A DNA stretch of 64,000 nt from Ewingella americana ATCC 33852 (GCF_000735345.1 NZ_JMPJ01000075.1:29601-93600); one strand, 5' to 3'. Shown: positions 32,303 through 42,532, counted from the stretch's first letter. Numbers and translations are program-made. The notes: a model not told the origin generated them from the letters alone.

Positions 32303-33421
32303 TCAAATACAGCTTCCTTTATAGAAGCTATCGGTGTTATCCAGCAGGTTGATTTTGTAATCAACGTAGGTCGACATATTTTTATTGAAGTTGTACGTGG
32401 TACCCACTGACACGTATTTCACCAGATCTTTATCATTGTTGATATTGGTGGTGTTGACGTTCAGGTTTTTGCCTTTGGATTGCAGATAAGAGACTTCTGG
32501 GCGCAGACCAAAATCGAATTGGTATTGCGCGGTCATTTCGAAGTTCTGCGTTTTGTTGGCGACGTTACCGTCGTTATCTTGCGTTGAGCCGTCAGCCAGC
32601 GTGGTTTTACCGCCGCCGTACAGGGTCATGTTGCGTGTTTCTGCATACATGGTCGCCAGATACAGGCTATTGGCGTCGTACTTTAGGCCGACGGTCCACA
32701 CGTCTGCTTTATCGCCGTAGGCGTTAGTGCCGCCGTTGGTTTGGTCATTGGTACGGTCAGAAGAGGCAAATGCCGCGCCCGCGCTGAGGCCCATGCCGAA
32801 GTCATAGCTGGTAGACATGCCGTAACCATCACCATTCTGGTGGCGAACGTCGCGGCTATTGTTGGTGCCTTCGCCGTTGTTGGTGCCGTCGTTCGCGCCC
32901 TGATATTGCAGTGCGAAGTTCAAGCCTTCAACCAGACCGAAGAAGCCATTATTACGGTAAGTTGCCACGCCATTGGTACGGCCAACCATAAAGTTATCGG
33001 TGGTGGTATAAGAGTCGCCGCCGAACTCAGGCAGCATATCTGTCCAGGATTCAACGTCATACACCACGCCATAGTTACGGCCATAGTCGAATGAGCCGTA
33101 GTCACCGAATTTCAGACCCGCGAAGCCGAGACGCGTGGCGTTTTTAGAAGAACCGCTGCTTTCAGGGTTGTTGGCCTGAACGTTATATTCCCACTGGCCG
33201 TAGCCTGCGAGCTGGTCGCTGATTTGGGTTTCACCTTTGAAACCGAAACGGGCATAGGACTGGTCGCCATCTTTTGACGCATCGTCAGAGAAGTAGTGCA
33301 AGCCATCAACTTTGCCGTACAGGTCTAATTTATTGCCGTCTTTATTATAAATCTCGGCAGCGTGGGTAGCGGTTGCAATCAGTAAAACGGGAACCATTAA
33401 TGCCAATGCTTTTAATTTCAT
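32303..33421 (-). CDS. OmpC/OmpF-family porin, 3' end replaced by the prophage
   Basis: A general outer-membrane porin with signal peptide ([20 protein letters not shown]) and porin marks [40 protein letters not shown] and [14 protein letters not shown]. The normal end (about 15-20 more residues finishing in ALGLVYQF-like residues with terminal Phe) is missing; the protein ends SFYKGSCI just after the att core. The lost last strand carries the signal for BAM-mediated assembly, so the product is probably not assembled. ATG 33,421 follows AAAGGA. The rest of the 3' end should lie at the left end of the prophage. Confidence 0.85.
   Translation of the reverse strand: MKLKALALMVPVLLIATATHAAEIYNKDGNKLDLYGKVDGLHYFSDDASKDGDQSYARFGFKGETQISDQLAGYGQWEYNVQANNPESSGSSKNATRLGFAGLKFGDYGSFDYGRNYGVVYDVESWTDMLPEFGGDSYTTTDNFMVGRTNGVATYRNNGFFGLVEGLNFALQYQGANDGTNNGEGTNNSRDVRHQNGDGYGMSTSYDFGMGLSAGAAFASSDRTNDQTNGGTNAYGDKADVWTVGLKYDANSLYLATMYAETRNMTLYGGGKTTLADGSTQDNDGNVANKTQNFEMTAQYQFDFGLRPEVSYLQSKGKNLNVNTTNINNDKDLVKYVSVGTTYNFNKNMSTYVDYKINLLDNTDSFYKGSCI
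32311..32329. other. Candidate attachment core (attR)
   Basis: AGCTTC-CTTTATA-GAAGCT: perfect 6-bp inverted arms around a 7-bp centre, the layout of lambda-type core sites. It lies inside the last codons of the porin gene and marks the probable prophage/host junction. Confidence 0.62.
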
Positions 33422-33694
33422 GATTTCATTCCTTTCATCATTCAAATGAATATTTTTATTTTCAATATAATAAATTCATATATATTATATTTCCGTCTAA
33501 TAATAACGACAGAGTTCCCTCTGGCATTAATTAAATTTCGAGAAATTGATTTATTATTTATTGCTAACTATTTCTTTTGGCTTGATTTATTTAATAAATG
33601 CATTGGGTTTGAATATATAAAATAGATATTTATTTCGCGTGGGAAAGAGTAAAAGACGGGTTTTAGAGGAATGCCAAGTCAAATTCGAGACAAT
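33422..33694. other. AT-rich upstream region of the porin gene
   Basis: No gene is seen between the porin start and the terminator at 33,695. The stretch is very AT-rich, as is usual for OmpR/H-NS-controlled porin promoters. I looked for a micF-like RNA on the other strand and found none. Confidence 0.4.
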
Positions 33695-33726
33695 AAAAAA
33701 CCCATAACTGATACCAGTTATGGGCT
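33695..33726 (-). terminator. Rho-independent terminator upstream of the porin
   Basis: On the minus strand AGCCCATAACTGG-TAT-CAGTTATGGGT is followed by six T's. It would end transcription from the 33,901-34,104 ORF or from further upstream. The stretch 33,727-33,900 shows no convincing gene. Confidence 0.8.
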
Positions 33727-33900
33727 CCACAAATGAGAGAAAAATCACATTTACGACGAGGTCAGAGAGAACTAAGGCTAAAAGTGTTGAACATTTACTG
33801 CACTACTACTTGGTCTATCAGGAGAAAGATCAGGAATTACGGCTGATAAGTGAGGCACAGCTCATTCCAGTAACTAAAGCGCACCCTGCGCCGGTAAAAG

Positions 33901-34104
33901 CTATTTCGTGCGATACCAGGCTGGGTCAACTCTTTCCATTGAAAAACTGCCCATTTCGATACCATATAAGCTTCCTGTTGGGATTAAGGCTTCCATCATG
34001 CGCGTGCTGTCCTGTGAAGGTTCAGTGAGAAATGCGGTTAAACATTTATCTTTAACGCGTTGCCACAAAGTCGTTGCTGAAGAAACCGAGTTTTTCTGCG
34101 TCAT
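33901..34104 (-). CDS. Small hypothetical ORF, 67 aa
   Basis: Begins MTQKNSVSSATTLWQRVKDK with AAGGGG about 9 nt upstream and ends VDPAWYRTK. The family is not recognised. A terminator lies 175 nt downstream, so the transcript exists in principle, but the coding status is uncertain. It could also be the remnant of a longer gene. Confidence 0.4.
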   Translation of the reverse strand: MTQKNSVSSATTLWQRVKDKCLTAFLTEPSQDSTRMMEALIPTGSLYGIEMGSFSMERVDPAWYRTK

Positions 34105-34192
34105 GATGTTGGCACCCCTTGATAAATAAATTTCTGAAAGAGAAATGCGTTTCGCGTCGCTCTTCGTTGAAACCAGTTAACAATGGAATGAA

Positions 34193-34217
34193 GCAGAAAT
34201 AAAATGATGATTTCTGC
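34193..34217. terminator. Inverted repeat after the GNAT gene
   Basis: GCAGAAAT ... ATTTCTGC with a 9-nt loop lies 31 nt past the GNAT stop codon. The T tract is weak, so terminator function is only probable. Confidence 0.4.
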
Positions 34218-34247
34218 TTTCTATATCTGTGAGATGACTATGAGGAT

Positions 34248-34805
34248 TTAGCGATTTTTATAAAAGGCGAGAACGCGGCTCGGTTCAAAAGTGAAAATAA
34301 CATACTCTCGACGATTCAAACTGATGGTATCAAATTCCGTCATCGGATAATGGCGATGAATAGCCAGCGACTTCTGATTTTCTTTATCGACAAAAGCCAC
34401 GCCCAGCGCGAAGCGATGTTGCAACGTTTCACAGATATGCACCAGTAGCTGAGTCAATATCCCTTTGCCGCGAAATTCCCGCCGCACGCTTACCGGCCCG
34501 TAGAGGAAAATCTGCTCGGCTGGCACTTTGCCATTACTGACCACTGCGTTATAAGTGGCCTGCGCCACGCCCTGCTTGGCCTGCTTGCCGAGGGAGGTCA
34601 TGGCGACACCGGCAATCTCCCCCTGCTCTTTGCAGACAAACACGCCGACGCCGTCCTGAAAGGTTTTCAGCAGGGATTCATCCATATTGCCCTGCGTAAA
34701 CCCCTCGCTGGCGCGCTGCTCGGGGGTCAAATTTTCACCTTTGGATTCACTCAGAATTTGCAGGATAGCCTGCGCATCGGCATGGCCTGATTTAATGATT
34801 TCCAT
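34248..34805 (-). CDS. GNAT-family N-acetyltransferase
   Basis: A 185-residue acetyltransferase; the acetyl-CoA loop is VRREFRGKGILTQLL with LYGPVSV before it. The substrate is unknown. ATG 34,805 follows AGGAG by 5 nt. It lies 51 nt after sitD on the same strand and may be co-transcribed with the metal transporter, but no functional link is evident. Confidence 0.8.
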   Translation of the reverse strand: MEIIKSGHADAQAILQILSESKGENLTPEQRASEGFTQGNMDESLLKTFQDGVGVFVCKEQGEIAGVAMTSLGKQAKQGVAQATYNAVVSNGKVPAEQIFLYGPVSVRREFRGKGILTQLLVHICETLQHRFALGVAFVDKENQKSLAIHRHYPMTEFDTISLNRREYVIFTFEPSRVLAFYKNR

Positions 34806-34856
34806 GAATACTCCTGAAAAGGGAATCTGCCGACAGTATGGCAAAGATCTCTCTTT

Positions 34857-35708
34857 TCAGGCGATATTTTCCGCGCGCCGGGCGGGGATTTTACGTAACA
34901 AATAGCCCGCCAGCGCCAGCAAGAACAGCGTTGCCTGCACCAGAACAATCGCGGGGCCCGTTGCTGCGTCAATATAGAAACTGATAAAGGTCCCGGCAAC
35001 GGCGGCAATCAGTGACGTTGTCACCGCCACCATGAGCATTTTCGGCAGGGTTTTACACAGCAGGAAAGCCGTGATGCCGGGCGTTATCAGCATGGCGACC
35101 ACCAACACCACCCCGACAGCCTGCAGGGCGGCGACAATGGTTAATGCCAGCAGGCACAGCAACGCATAGTGATAAAAGCGTACCGGCAGACCTATCACCT
35201 TGGCTTGAACCGGATCGAAGCAAAACAGCATCAAATCTTTGAACTTCAGCAAAATAGCCAGAGTTACGCCCCCGGCGATCACCAGCGTTTGCAGCATTTC
35301 GCCGTCGGTCACGCCCAGCACGTTGCCGAACAGAATATGGCTCAAATGCTGTTCGGTGTTGACGCGCGAGAACAGCACCAAGCCCGCCGCGAACATGCCT
35401 GAGAACACGATGCCCATCACCGAATCTTCTTTCACTCTGCAGTGCTCTTTAATATACCCCGTCGCCACCGCGCAAAATAAGCCGGAAACAAAAGCGCCAA
35501 TCACCAGCGGAATGCCCGCCAGAAATGCCAATACCACGCCGGGCAGCACCGCGTGTGAGATGGCGTCTCCCATCAATGACCAGCCTTTTAAGACTAAAAA
35601 GCAGGAAAAAATGGCGCAGACGATGCTGGTGGCCATGGCGGTCAACAGGGCGCGCTGCATAAAGACGAAGCCCATGGGCTCCATCAATAGGTCAAACCAT
35701 GAGGTCAT
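34857..35708 (-). CDS. sitD: Manganese/iron ABC transporter permease SitD
   Basis: A 283-residue ABC-3 family permease with about eight membrane helices ([40 protein letters not shown]). The GDAISHAVLPG motif is the family mark. It pairs with SitC to form the inner-membrane channel for Mn(II)/Fe(II) import. It overlaps sitC by 4 nt and is the last transporter gene of the operon. Confidence 0.92.
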   Translation of the reverse strand: MTSWFDLLMEPMGFVFMQRALLTAMATSIVCAIFSCFLVLKGWSLMGDAISHAVLPGVVLAFLAGIPLVIGAFVSGLFCAVATGYIKEHCRVKEDSVMGIVFSGMFAAGLVLFSRVNTEQHLSHILFGNVLGVTDGEMLQTLVIAGGVTLAILLKFKDLMLFCFDPVQAKVIGLPVRFYHYALLCLLALTIVAALQAVGVVLVVAMLITPGITAFLLCKTLPKMLMVAVTTSLIAAVAGTFISFYIDAATGPAIVLVQATLFLLALAGYLLRKIPARRAENIA

Positions 35709-36574
35709 GAGGCACTCTCCTTGTGCTGCGCCTTAGCTCTGATACGAAAGTGATTCGCCAGCCATCCGTGCTTAGGGGCGAAAACGAAGGCCAGCAGGAA
35801 CACGCTGGTCTGCAAGCAGACAATCACCCCGCCGGTGGCGCCATCTAAGTAGTAACTCAGCCAGGCTCCCACGGCGCTGGTGACGGCGCCGATAGCCACT
35901 GAAATCATCAATAAGTGGGAGAATCTGTCTGTCAGCAAGTAGGCGGTGGCACCGGGGGTAATTACCATGGCGATCACCAAAATTGCCCCGACGGTTTGCA
36001 GGGCCGCCACGCTACAGGCGCTGAACAGGGTGAAGAAAATCACCTTAAGCCACAGCGGCGACAGGCCGACGGAGCGGGCATGGGCTTCATCAAAGAACAC
36101 CGCCAACAGGTCGCGCCAGATGACGCACAGCACCAGCAGGGAGACGCCGACGATGATTTGCACCTGCAAAATATCAGCGTCATCAATGCCCAAAATATTG
36201 CCAAACAGGATGGACTGGACGTTCACCGAGGTGGGATTCAGTGACACTAGCAGCAGGCCCAGCGCGAAGAAGGAGGAGAAGACAAAGCCAATGATGGCGT
36301 CTTCACGCAGCCGGGTGTAGTGGCGCAGCAGAGTCATGGATAACGCCGCCAGAATGCCGGTTCCGAAAGCTCCAATAGCATAGGGGAAGCCCAGCGCGTA
36401 AGCCCCCGCCACGCCGGGAACCACCGAGTGCGACAGGGCGTCGCCCATCAGCGACCAGCCTTTGAGCATCAAATAAGCCGAGAGAAAGGCACACACCGCG
36501 CCGACTCCGGCGCTGACCCAAATCGCCTTCACCATGTAGTTATAGTGAAAAGGCTGCAGTAATAGCTCAATCAT
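35705..36574 (-). CDS. sitC: Manganese/iron ABC transporter permease SitC
   Basis: A 289-residue ABC-3 permease, paralogous to SitD ([38 protein letters not shown]-like segment). The start overlaps sitB and the end overlaps sitD by 4 nt each, showing one operon. With SitD it forms the membrane channel. Confidence 0.92.
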   Translation of the reverse strand: MIELLLQPFHYNYMVKAIWVSAGVGAVCAFLSAYLMLKGWSLMGDALSHSVVPGVAGAYALGFPYAIGAFGTGILAALSMTLLRHYTRLREDAIIGFVFSSFFALGLLLVSLNPTSVNVQSILFGNILGIDDADILQVQIIVGVSLLVLCVIWRDLLAVFFDEAHARSVGLSPLWLKVIFFTLFSACSVAALQTVGAILVIAMVITPGATAYLLTDRFSHLLMISVAIGAVTSAVGAWLSYYLDGATGGVIVCLQTSVFLLAFVFAPKHGWLANHFRIRAKAQHKESAS

Positions 36575-37368
36575 TGCACCAGCCTCATTGGCGATGGGCG
36601 CTCGGCGTCGCGCTCTTTGGCCAAGTAGTCGATATTGCGCATGGCACCGCCAAAGGCGTGCTCCAGATTGGCATGGGTGAAGGTGGTTTCCAGCGGGCCT
36701 TTGGCAATAACCGTTCGGTTAATCAGCACCACGCGGTCGCAGAAATCCGGCACGCTGGCGATGTTATGGGTCGACACCAGAATCAGGTGGCCCTCTTCCC
36801 GCAGCTGTCGGAGCAACTCCACGATGGCATTTTCAGTTTTGATATCAACGCCGGTAAAAGGCTCATCGAGCAGCATCACGCTGCCCTGCTGTGCCAACGC
36901 GCGTGCCAAAAACACCCGTTTCTTCTGCCCGCCGGACAGCTCGCCGATTTGGCGCTGTGCCAAGTCTGTCAGGCCCACTCGCGCCAGCGCCGACGCCACC
37001 TGCTTTTTGTCCTCTTTGGACGGAATGCGCAGGAAGGACATCTTGCCGTAGCGGCCCATCATCACCACGTCACGCACCAGCACCGGGAAGTTCCAGTCGA
37101 CGTCTTCTGACTGCGGCACGTAGGCGATAAGGTTTTGGCGCAGCGACTTAGCCACGTCCATCTTGTTGAGCGACACGCTGCCGGTGGTCGGTCGAACAAT
37201 ACCCATGACGGTTTTAAACAGCGTGGACTTGCCGCTGCCGTTCACCCCCAGCAAGGCGCAAATTGAGCCGCCTTCCAGCCGGAAGCTGGCGTTTTCAATC
37301 GCCGTGTGGCCGTTGTTATAGGTGACACTGACGTTTTCAACATTGAGTTCTAAGGTTTCTGCGCTCAT
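36571..37368 (-). CDS. sitB: Manganese/iron ABC transporter ATPase SitB
   Basis: A 265-residue ATPase with Walker [10 protein letters not shown], signature LSGGQKKR, Walker [13 protein letters not shown] and switch His in LVSTHNI. It powers metal import through SitC/SitD. It overlaps both sitA and sitC by 4 nt. Confidence 0.94.
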   Translation of the reverse strand: MSAETLELNVENVSVTYNNGHTAIENASFRLEGGSICALLGVNGSGKSTLFKTVMGIVRPTTGSVSLNKMDVAKSLRQNLIAYVPQSEDVDWNFPVLVRDVVMMGRYGKMSFLRIPSKEDKKQVASALARVGLTDLAQRQIGELSGGQKKRVFLARALAQQGSVMLLDEPFTGVDIKTENAIVELLRQLREEGHLILVSTHNIASVPDFCDRVVLINRTVIAKGPLETTFTHANLEHAFGGAMRNIDYLAKERDAERPSPMRLVQ

Positions 37369-38306
37369 TGGCCGAATCCTTTAGCCACGGTCCCCACGGT
37401 GACTTTCAGCAAATCAATGTAGGTTGGCACCGGGCCGCTGGCAGTTGACAGTGAATCGACATACAGCACGCCGCCATAGGCCGCGCCAGTCTCTTTGCTC
37501 ACCTGCTTGGCGGGCTTGTCTGAGATGGTGCTTTCACTGAACACCACCGGGATATGCTTCTCGCGCACCAAATCAATCAGCTTCTTCACCTGCTGCGGCG
37601 TGCCCTGCTCTTCGGCGTTAATCGGCCACAGATAGGCTTCCTGCAATCCGTAGTCCTTGGCCATATAGCTAAAAGCGCCTTCGCTGGTAACTAACCAACG
37701 CTGCTCGGCAGGGATTTTCGCCAGTCTGGCACGCAGCGGTGCATCCAGTTGACTGATTTTCTCTGAGTAGTCTTTGGCATTTTTGTCATAAATCTGCGCG
37801 TTGGCCGGATCGTACTTCACCAAGGCGGCGCGGATATTTTCGACATAAATCAGGGCATTTTTCGACGACATCCAGGCATGAGGATTCGGGTTGCCGAGAT
37901 AAGGTCCTTCTTGGATTGGCAGCGGAGTAATGCCGTCGGTGACCGTCGCGGAGGGCACATTTTTGATATTTTCGAAGAAACGCCCGAACCAACGCTCAAG
38001 ATTAAAGCCGTTCCACAAGATCAGATCGGCCGACTGGGTTTTGACGATGTCACGCGGCGTCGGCTGGTAATCATGGATCTCCGCCCCCGGCTTGGTGATG
38101 GATTCAACCGTGGCTGCGTCGCCCGCGACATTCTGCGCGATATCCTGTATCACGGTGAATGTGGTGACGACTTTGAATTTTTTCTTTTCTTTATCAGCGG
38201 CCTGCGCGTTGCCACCCAGCAGCGCGACCAGCATGCCAATCAGCATCAGCCGTAACTGAAACGGGGTAAGGCTGAACAGTTTCCAAACACTTTGCTTTCT
38301 CTCCAT
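37365..38306 (-). CDS. sitA: Periplasmic Mn/Fe-binding protein SitA
   Basis: A 313-residue metal-binding protein with a signal peptide ([17 protein letters not shown]). Expected metal ligands are His in GAEIHDYQ, His in NPNPHAWMS, Glu in VTSEGAFSY and Asp in [10 protein letters not shown] 38,306 follows AGGAG. The gene is divergent from mntR with an MntR box between, so it should be repressed by Mn-MntR and probably by Fur as well. Confidence 0.93.
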   Translation of the reverse strand: MERKQSVWKLFSLTPFQLRLMLIGMLVALLGGNAQAADKEKKKFKVVTTFTVIQDIAQNVAGDAATVESITKPGAEIHDYQPTPRDIVKTQSADLILWNGFNLERWFGRFFENIKNVPSATVTDGITPLPIQEGPYLGNPNPHAWMSSKNALIYVENIRAALVKYDPANAQIYDKNAKDYSEKISQLDAPLRARLAKIPAEQRWLVTSEGAFSYMAKDYGLQEAYLWPINAEEQGTPQQVKKLIDLVREKHIPVVFSESTISDKPAKQVSKETGAAYGGVLYVDSLSTASGPVPTYIDLLKVTVGTVAKGFGQ

Positions 38307-38358
38307 GAAATTTCTCCTGTGTACTCTTTTGCAGCGTTGCGACGTTTTATTACACAGG

Positions 38359-38374
38359 TATAGCACAGGCTATA
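38359..38374. promoter_or_regulatory. MntR box between sitA and mntR
   Basis: TATAGC-ACAG-GCTATA, a perfect 6-bp inverted repeat matching the known MntR operator core (ATAGC-N4-GCTAT). It lies 53 nt upstream of sitA and would repress sitABCD when manganese is plentiful. Confidence 0.8.
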
Positions 38375-38472
38375 CTCCTTAGCCAATGCAAAGTTTGCAA
38401 AAATTGGTGCTAGCGCCAGCTTGGTTTACAATATCAGTCCCTGTCGCCGTAAATGGCGGCGGTAAAAAACCG

Positions 38473-38940
38473 TTGAGCAAGAAAGAGGCAAGCGTTGTGA
38501 ATGAAAAGAAGGTGAATCCTTTACTGGATGTTGAAGAGCACGCTCAGGGTTTTTTACAAGTGCGAGAAGCGCATCGCCGCGAACTGATGGACGATTACGT
38601 CGAACTGATTTCGGATTTGATTCGTGAGTTTGGCGAAGCTAGACAGGTCGACTTGGCCGCCCGTTTAGGCGTTTCTCAGCCTACAGTCGCCAAAACCCTC
38701 AAGCGCTTAGCCAGTGCCGGATTAGTGCGTCAACTTCCCTATCGCGGGACGTTCCTGACGCCAGAGGGCGAGAAATTAGCCGCCGAAAACCGCGAGCGCC
38801 ACAACGTGGTTGAAGCCTTCTTCATCGCGTTAGGCATCAGCCCGGAAACCGCCCGCCTTGACGCCGAAGGCGTTGAGCACCACGTCAGCGATGAAACCCT
38901 CGAAGTGTTCCGCCGCTTCACCGAGCAGAGCAAGAAGTAA
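38473..38940 (+). CDS. mntR: Manganese-responsive regulator MntR
   Basis: A DtxR-family repressor with the strongly conserved core [40 protein letters not shown] and the [21 protein letters not shown]. Metal-site residues Glu/His occur in [11 protein letters not shown] and [11 protein letters not shown]. The start is uncertain: TTG 38,473 gives 155 residues, as in E. coli; GTG 38,497 gives 147. It controls the divergent sit operon. Confidence 0.9.
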   Translation: MSKKEASVVNEKKVNPLLDVEEHAQGFLQVREAHRRELMDDYVELISDLIREFGEARQVDLAARLGVSQPTVAKTLKRLASAGLVRQLPYRGTFLTPEGEKLAAENRERHNVVEAFFIALGISPETARLDAEGVEHHVSDETLEVFRRFTEQSKK

Positions 38941-38971
38941 CTTCCTTTCCCGTCCTGATTGTTTTTTGGAA

Positions 38972-38990
38972 CTGAGAGCTAGGCTCTCAG
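38972..38990 (+). terminator. Hairpin after mntR
   Basis: CTGAGAGC-TAG-GCTCTCAG, a perfect 8-bp stem 31 nt after the mntR stop, followed by CTTTCC. The weak T tract makes terminator function only likely. Confidence 0.55.
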
Positions 38991-39121
38991 CTTTCCTCCC
39001 TCAAGCGCCCCCACCAGTAGCTATCTTTGATTCAGTTAAAGACTCTTTCACCTGCGGATTTCCTGACGCAGTGAGTGGTAATATATGACCTTTAAAACCA
39101 CAAAATAACAGGGAGTTATTA

Positions 39122-39550
39122 ATGAAATCATTTTCTAAATGGTTGCCATGGATTGTCATTGCGGGAATTTTGGTTGTGCTGATGGGGCTGTTTACGAGCA
39201 TCTCAAGCACGGATGGTCGTTCGGATGATGTGTTAGAGCGTACTTCTAAAGTCAGCGACCGCATGTGGTTGTACGTGATAAAGAGCCAAAGCGAAAGTGC
39301 TCCCACTCATACCCTCTACCGTCACTATGTGGCGAGTGAAAAGAGCGGCACTGAAAATGACATAATCCAAAGCCTTGCTGAGGTAAGCCCTTTCCTGACG
39401 GGAACAGGCACGCTTTCTGGGATCCGTGAAGAGGCGGACAATCAGGTGTACATCACTTACACCGGTCCCGTGGTTTCGCTAAGCCACAAAGCCAGCTATG
39501 AATACCGCGGTGAGCAGATCACGGTGAATTTAAATTATCGGCTCAACTAA
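39122..39550 (+). CDS. Hypothetical membrane-anchored protein, 142 aa
   Basis: One N-terminal membrane helix (WLPWIVIAGILVVLMGLF) and a periplasmic domain ending in beta-like strands (VYITYTGPVVSLSH, YRGEQITVNLNYRLN). The family is not recognised. AGGGAG precedes the ATG. Stand-alone gene between mntR and a convergent TetR gene, with a hairpin at its end. Confidence 0.65.
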   Translation: MKSFSKWLPWIVIAGILVVLMGLFTSISSTDGRSDDVLERTSKVSDRMWLYVIKSQSESAPTHTLYRHYVASEKSGTENDIIQSLAEVSPFLTGTGTLSGIREEADNQVYITYTGPVVSLSHKASYEYRGEQITVNLNYRLN

Positions 39551-39568
39551 GTTCACAAATCATCACAA

Positions 39569-39589
39569 ATGCCCGCTCCGCGCGGGCAT
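39569..39589. terminator. Hairpin between convergent genes
   Basis: ATGCCCGC-TCCG-CGCGGGCAT lies between the membrane-protein stop (39,550) and the TetR stop (39,591). It can serve both strands; T tracts are short. Confidence 0.6.
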
Positions 39590-39590
39590 G

Positions 39591-40223
39591 TTAATCCTGC
39601 TCACTCCCCAAGCGCGCATCTTCCTCTGCTTGTCGCAAGATGGCCTTGGCCATCCACTGGGTGAGATCCTGAATGTCGCCGTCACCGACCTGCCAAATGT
39701 CTTTCATCACCATAAACACTTCTGAGCCGTAAATCAGCGAAAAGGCGTGCATGGTGCGCTGGATAGCCTGTGGCGAAAGCCTGCCTTCTAACGGCTCGAC
39801 CACGCGTTTCAAAATTTTCTTGCGGTTACCGCGCACCAGCGTCTCTTGAGCATGGGGATCGCGGCGTTTTTCTGACCATTGTTGCAGAGATAACTGTAAA
39901 GCCGCGCGCAAAACGCCTTCATGTTCTAGCATTCGTGGGTACGCAAAACGCAGCAACTCGCTTATGCGCTCGCTGGCGTGCGGATGTTGCGGGTGCCACT
40001 CAATGATGGGGCGCAGGCTCTCTTCCACCATCGCCGCCACCAGCGCGCTTTGCGTGGGGAAGTAGCGATACGCCGTCGCGCGGGAAAATCCGGCACTGGC
40101 CGCTACTTCGGTGAGCGTCGGTAACGCCCCGCTTTCCGCCAGACGCATGGCTGCGGCCACCAGCTTTTGCTGGGTGCGGGTCTGGGCTTCGGTCAGGGCG
40201 ACTGGCGTATGAATAGGAGTCAA
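39591..40223 (-). CDS. TetR-family regulator
   Basis: A 210-residue repressor. HTH: LTEVAASAGFSRATAYRYFP. The C-terminal ligand domain is unspecific. It is divergent from the Tm-1-like operon and two palindromes lie between them, so it probably represses that operon and itself. The start at 40,223 agrees with the family length. Confidence 0.85.
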   Translation of the reverse strand: MTPIHTPVALTEAQTRTQQKLVAAAMRLAESGALPTLTEVAASAGFSRATAYRYFPTQSALVAAMVEESLRPIIEWHPQHPHASERISELLRFAYPRMLEHEGVLRAALQLSLQQWSEKRRDPHAQETLVRGNRKKILKRVVEPLEGRLSPQAIQRTMHAFSLIYGSEVFMVMKDIWQVGDGDIQDLTQWMAKAILRQAEEDARLGSEQD

Positions 40224-40310
40224 ATTAGGGTTTCCACCGAGGAGTCTGATGAAGCAACTTTAACAAAAAATGCCTGCTGAAAAAGCAAAATCACCGAAAT
40301 GTAAATTTTA

Positions 40311-40367
40311 TGAGACTCGAGTCTCAAATGTGTATGATGACCTTGCTCCAATGAGACTGGCGTCTCA
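40311..40367. promoter_or_regulatory. Paired TetR operators
   Basis: TGAGACTCGAGTCTCA (40,311-40,326, perfect palindrome) and TGAGACTGGCGTCTCA (40,352-40,367, palindromic outside the centre) share TGAGAC-N4-GTCTCA. Centres are 41 bp apart, close to four helical turns. A -10-like TATGAT (40,333-40,338) lies between them. Confidence 0.78.
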
Positions 40368-40402
40368 TTATGCAGGGATATTAATCAAAAAAGGATGTCC
40401 TG

Positions 40403-41617
40403 ATGAACGCAAAACAAGCCAGTGTTTATATTGCTACCACCACTGATACCAAGGGCCGGGAGCAGGCTTTTGTCGCCGAGTTAGTCCGTGCGGCCGGTGC
40501 CAAGGTGGTGACGGTTGATTTATCAACCAAGCACAAAACCCATGACGGGCAGGCTGATATCAGCGCCGCCACCGTCGCTGCGTTCCATCCTCAGGGCATC
40601 GATGCCGTTTTCTGTGGCGATCGCGGTAAAGCAATCACTGCCATGGCGCAGGCGTTCGAAGGCTTTATGGCCTCAAGGACTGACGTCGCGGCGCTGCTCG
40701 GGCTGGGCGGTTCTGGCGGCACGGCGTTAATCACGCCAGCCATGCAGGCTCTGCCCGTTGGCGTGCCGAAGCTGATGGTGTCGACCATGGCCTCTGGCGA
40801 TGTCTCCGCCTACATCGGCGCGAGCGACATTGCCCTGCTGTACTCGGTTACCGACGTCGCGGGCCTAAATCGCATCTCGCGCCAAGTGCTGGCTAACGCC
40901 GCGCACCAAATTGCCGGCGCGGTGCTGTTTTCCCAGCCAGACGGTCAGGAGGACAAACCGGCGGTTGGCCTCACCATGTTTGGCGTCACCACCCCGTGCA
41001 TCAATAGCGCCAGCGAGTTGCTAGAGAGCGAATTTGACTGTCTGGTGTTTCACGCCACCGGCAGCGGCGGTAAAGCGATGGAGAAATTGGTGTCCAGCGG
41101 GCTGTTATCTGGCGTGCTGGATCTCACTACGACCGAGGTGTGCGACCTGCTGTTTGACGGCGTACTGGCCTGCGGCCCGGAGCGTTTCGACGCCATGGCG
41201 CAGACGCAGATCCCCTTCGTTGGCTCCTGCGGCGCACTGGATATGGTCAACTTCGGGCATATTTCCACGGTTCCGGCCAGATATGCCGACCGCCAGTTTT
41301 ATGAACACAACGCGCAGGTGACGCTGATGCGCACCACGCCGGAAGAGAACGCCGAAATGGCGAAATGGATCGGGGAGAAGCTCAACGCCTGCGAAGGCGA
41401 AGTGCGTTTCCTGATACCAGAGGGCGGTTTTTCCGCTCTAGATGCAGTCGGGCAACCTTTCTGGAACCCCGATGCGTTGAATGCTTTTGCTAACACCTTG
41501 GAAAACACCGTAAAACAGACCGCGAAGCGGCGTGTAATTAGGCTGAACTGCAACATCAATGATCCAGAGTTTGCAGAAACGGCAGTACGACTCTTTAAAG
41601 ATATTGCTCAACATTAA
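40403..41617 (+). CDS. Tm-1-like ATP-binding domain protein (UPF0261)
   Basis: A 404-residue protein with the family start [20 protein letters not shown] and [20 protein letters not shown], a nucleotide-binding region like that of tomato Tm-1. In bacteria it is nearly always next to a PEP-hydrolase-like TIM barrel, as here 12 nt downstream. The reaction is not known. Likely repressed by the divergent TetR protein. Confidence 0.88.
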   Translation: MNAKQASVYIATTTDTKGREQAFVAELVRAAGAKVVTVDLSTKHKTHDGQADISAATVAAFHPQGIDAVFCGDRGKAITAMAQAFEGFMASRTDVAALLGLGGSGGTALITPAMQALPVGVPKLMVSTMASGDVSAYIGASDIALLYSVTDVAGLNRISRQVLANAAHQIAGAVLFSQPDGQEDKPAVGLTMFGVTTPCINSASELLESEFDCLVFHATGSGGKAMEKLVSSGLLSGVLDLTTTEVCDLLFDGVLACGPERFDAMAQTQIPFVGSCGALDMVNFGHISTVPARYADRQFYEHNAQVTLMRTTPEENAEMAKWIGEKLNACEGEVRFLIPEGGFSALDAVGQPFWNPDALNAFANTLENTVKQTAKRRVIRLNCNINDPEFAETAVRLFKDIAQH

Positions 41618-41629
41618 GGGAAAACCATC

Positions 41630-42460
41630 ATGGCTAAATTTGAACGACAGGCGCTGCTGGCAAAATTCCGTGAAATGATTGCTCGCCGTGAACCTATTAT
41701 TGGCGGCGGCGCGGGAACCGGCCTTTCGGCAAAATGTGAAGAAGCGGGTGGCATTGACCTGATTGTGATTTACAACTCCGGGCGATATCGCATGGCGGGG
41801 CGCGGCTCTCTGGCGGGTTTACTGGCCTACGGCAACGCCAATGAAATCGTGGTGGACATGGCGAAGGAAGTGATCCCAGTCGTAAAACACACGCCGGTTT
41901 TGGCCGGGGTGAACGGCACTGACCCTTTCTGCCAGTTCGACAAATTCCTCGATGATTTGAAAGCGCTGGGCTTTGCCGGCGTGCAGAATTTCCCGACCGT
42001 CGGGCTGATTGACGGCAACTTCCGCGCGAATTTGGAAGAGACTGGCATGGGATATGGGCTGGAAGTGGATATGATCCGCCTCGCCCACCAGAAAGACATG
42101 CTGACCACGCCTTACGTGTTTAGCGCGGCGGACTCCATCGCCATGACCGAAGCCGGTGCCGACATCATCGTGCCACACATGGGCTTAACCACCGGCGGCA
42201 ATATCGGCGCGGGCACTGCGTTGAAGCTGGAAGACTGCGTGCCGTTAATTAATGACTGGGCCAAAGCAGCCAAATCTGTGCGCGAAGACGTGATTGTGCT
42301 GTGCCACGGCGGCCCCATTTCGTCACCACAGGATGCAGAATTCATCATGCAGAACTGCCCACAGGTTGACGGTTTCTACGGCGCCAGTTCAATGGAGCGT
42401 CTGCCGACCGAAGTGGCACTGACCGAAACCACCCGCCAGTTCAAGTCATTGACTCGCTAA
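41630..42460 (+). CDS. Phosphoenolpyruvate hydrolase-family TIM-barrel protein
   Basis: A 276-residue TIM barrel ([60 protein letters not shown]) of the PEP_hydrolase family. It is partner of the Tm-1-like protein. Substrate unknown. A strong terminator follows 14 nt after the stop. Confidence 0.85.
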   Translation: MAKFERQALLAKFREMIARREPIIGGGAGTGLSAKCEEAGGIDLIVIYNSGRYRMAGRGSLAGLLAYGNANEIVVDMAKEVIPVVKHTPVLAGVNGTDPFCQFDKFLDDLKALGFAGVQNFPTVGLIDGNFRANLEETGMGYGLEVDMIRLAHQKDMLTTPYVFSAADSIAMTEAGADIIVPHMGLTTGGNIGAGTALKLEDCVPLINDWAKAAKSVREDVIVLCHGGPISSPQDAEFIMQNCPQVDGFYGASSMERLPTEVALTETTRQFKSLTR

Positions 42461-42473
42461 GGTTTTAACTATC

Positions 42474-42513
42474 AAAAAGCCCGGTGATTGCTGCAATCGC
42501 CGGGCTTTTTTTA
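42474..42513 (+). terminator. Rho-independent terminator after the Tm-1 operon
   Basis: AAAAAGCCCGGTGATTG, a short loop, then CAATCGCCGGGCTTTTTTT. A runs on one side and T's on the other make it work on both strands, so it may also serve the minus-strand gene at 42,533. Confidence 0.88.
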
Positions 42514-42532
42514 TGTCATCTTTTTATGCTGA

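Noticed and set aside
33430-33690. Search for a micF-like RNA upstream of the porin
   Set aside because: No terminator hairpin or recognisable micF sequence on the plus strand.
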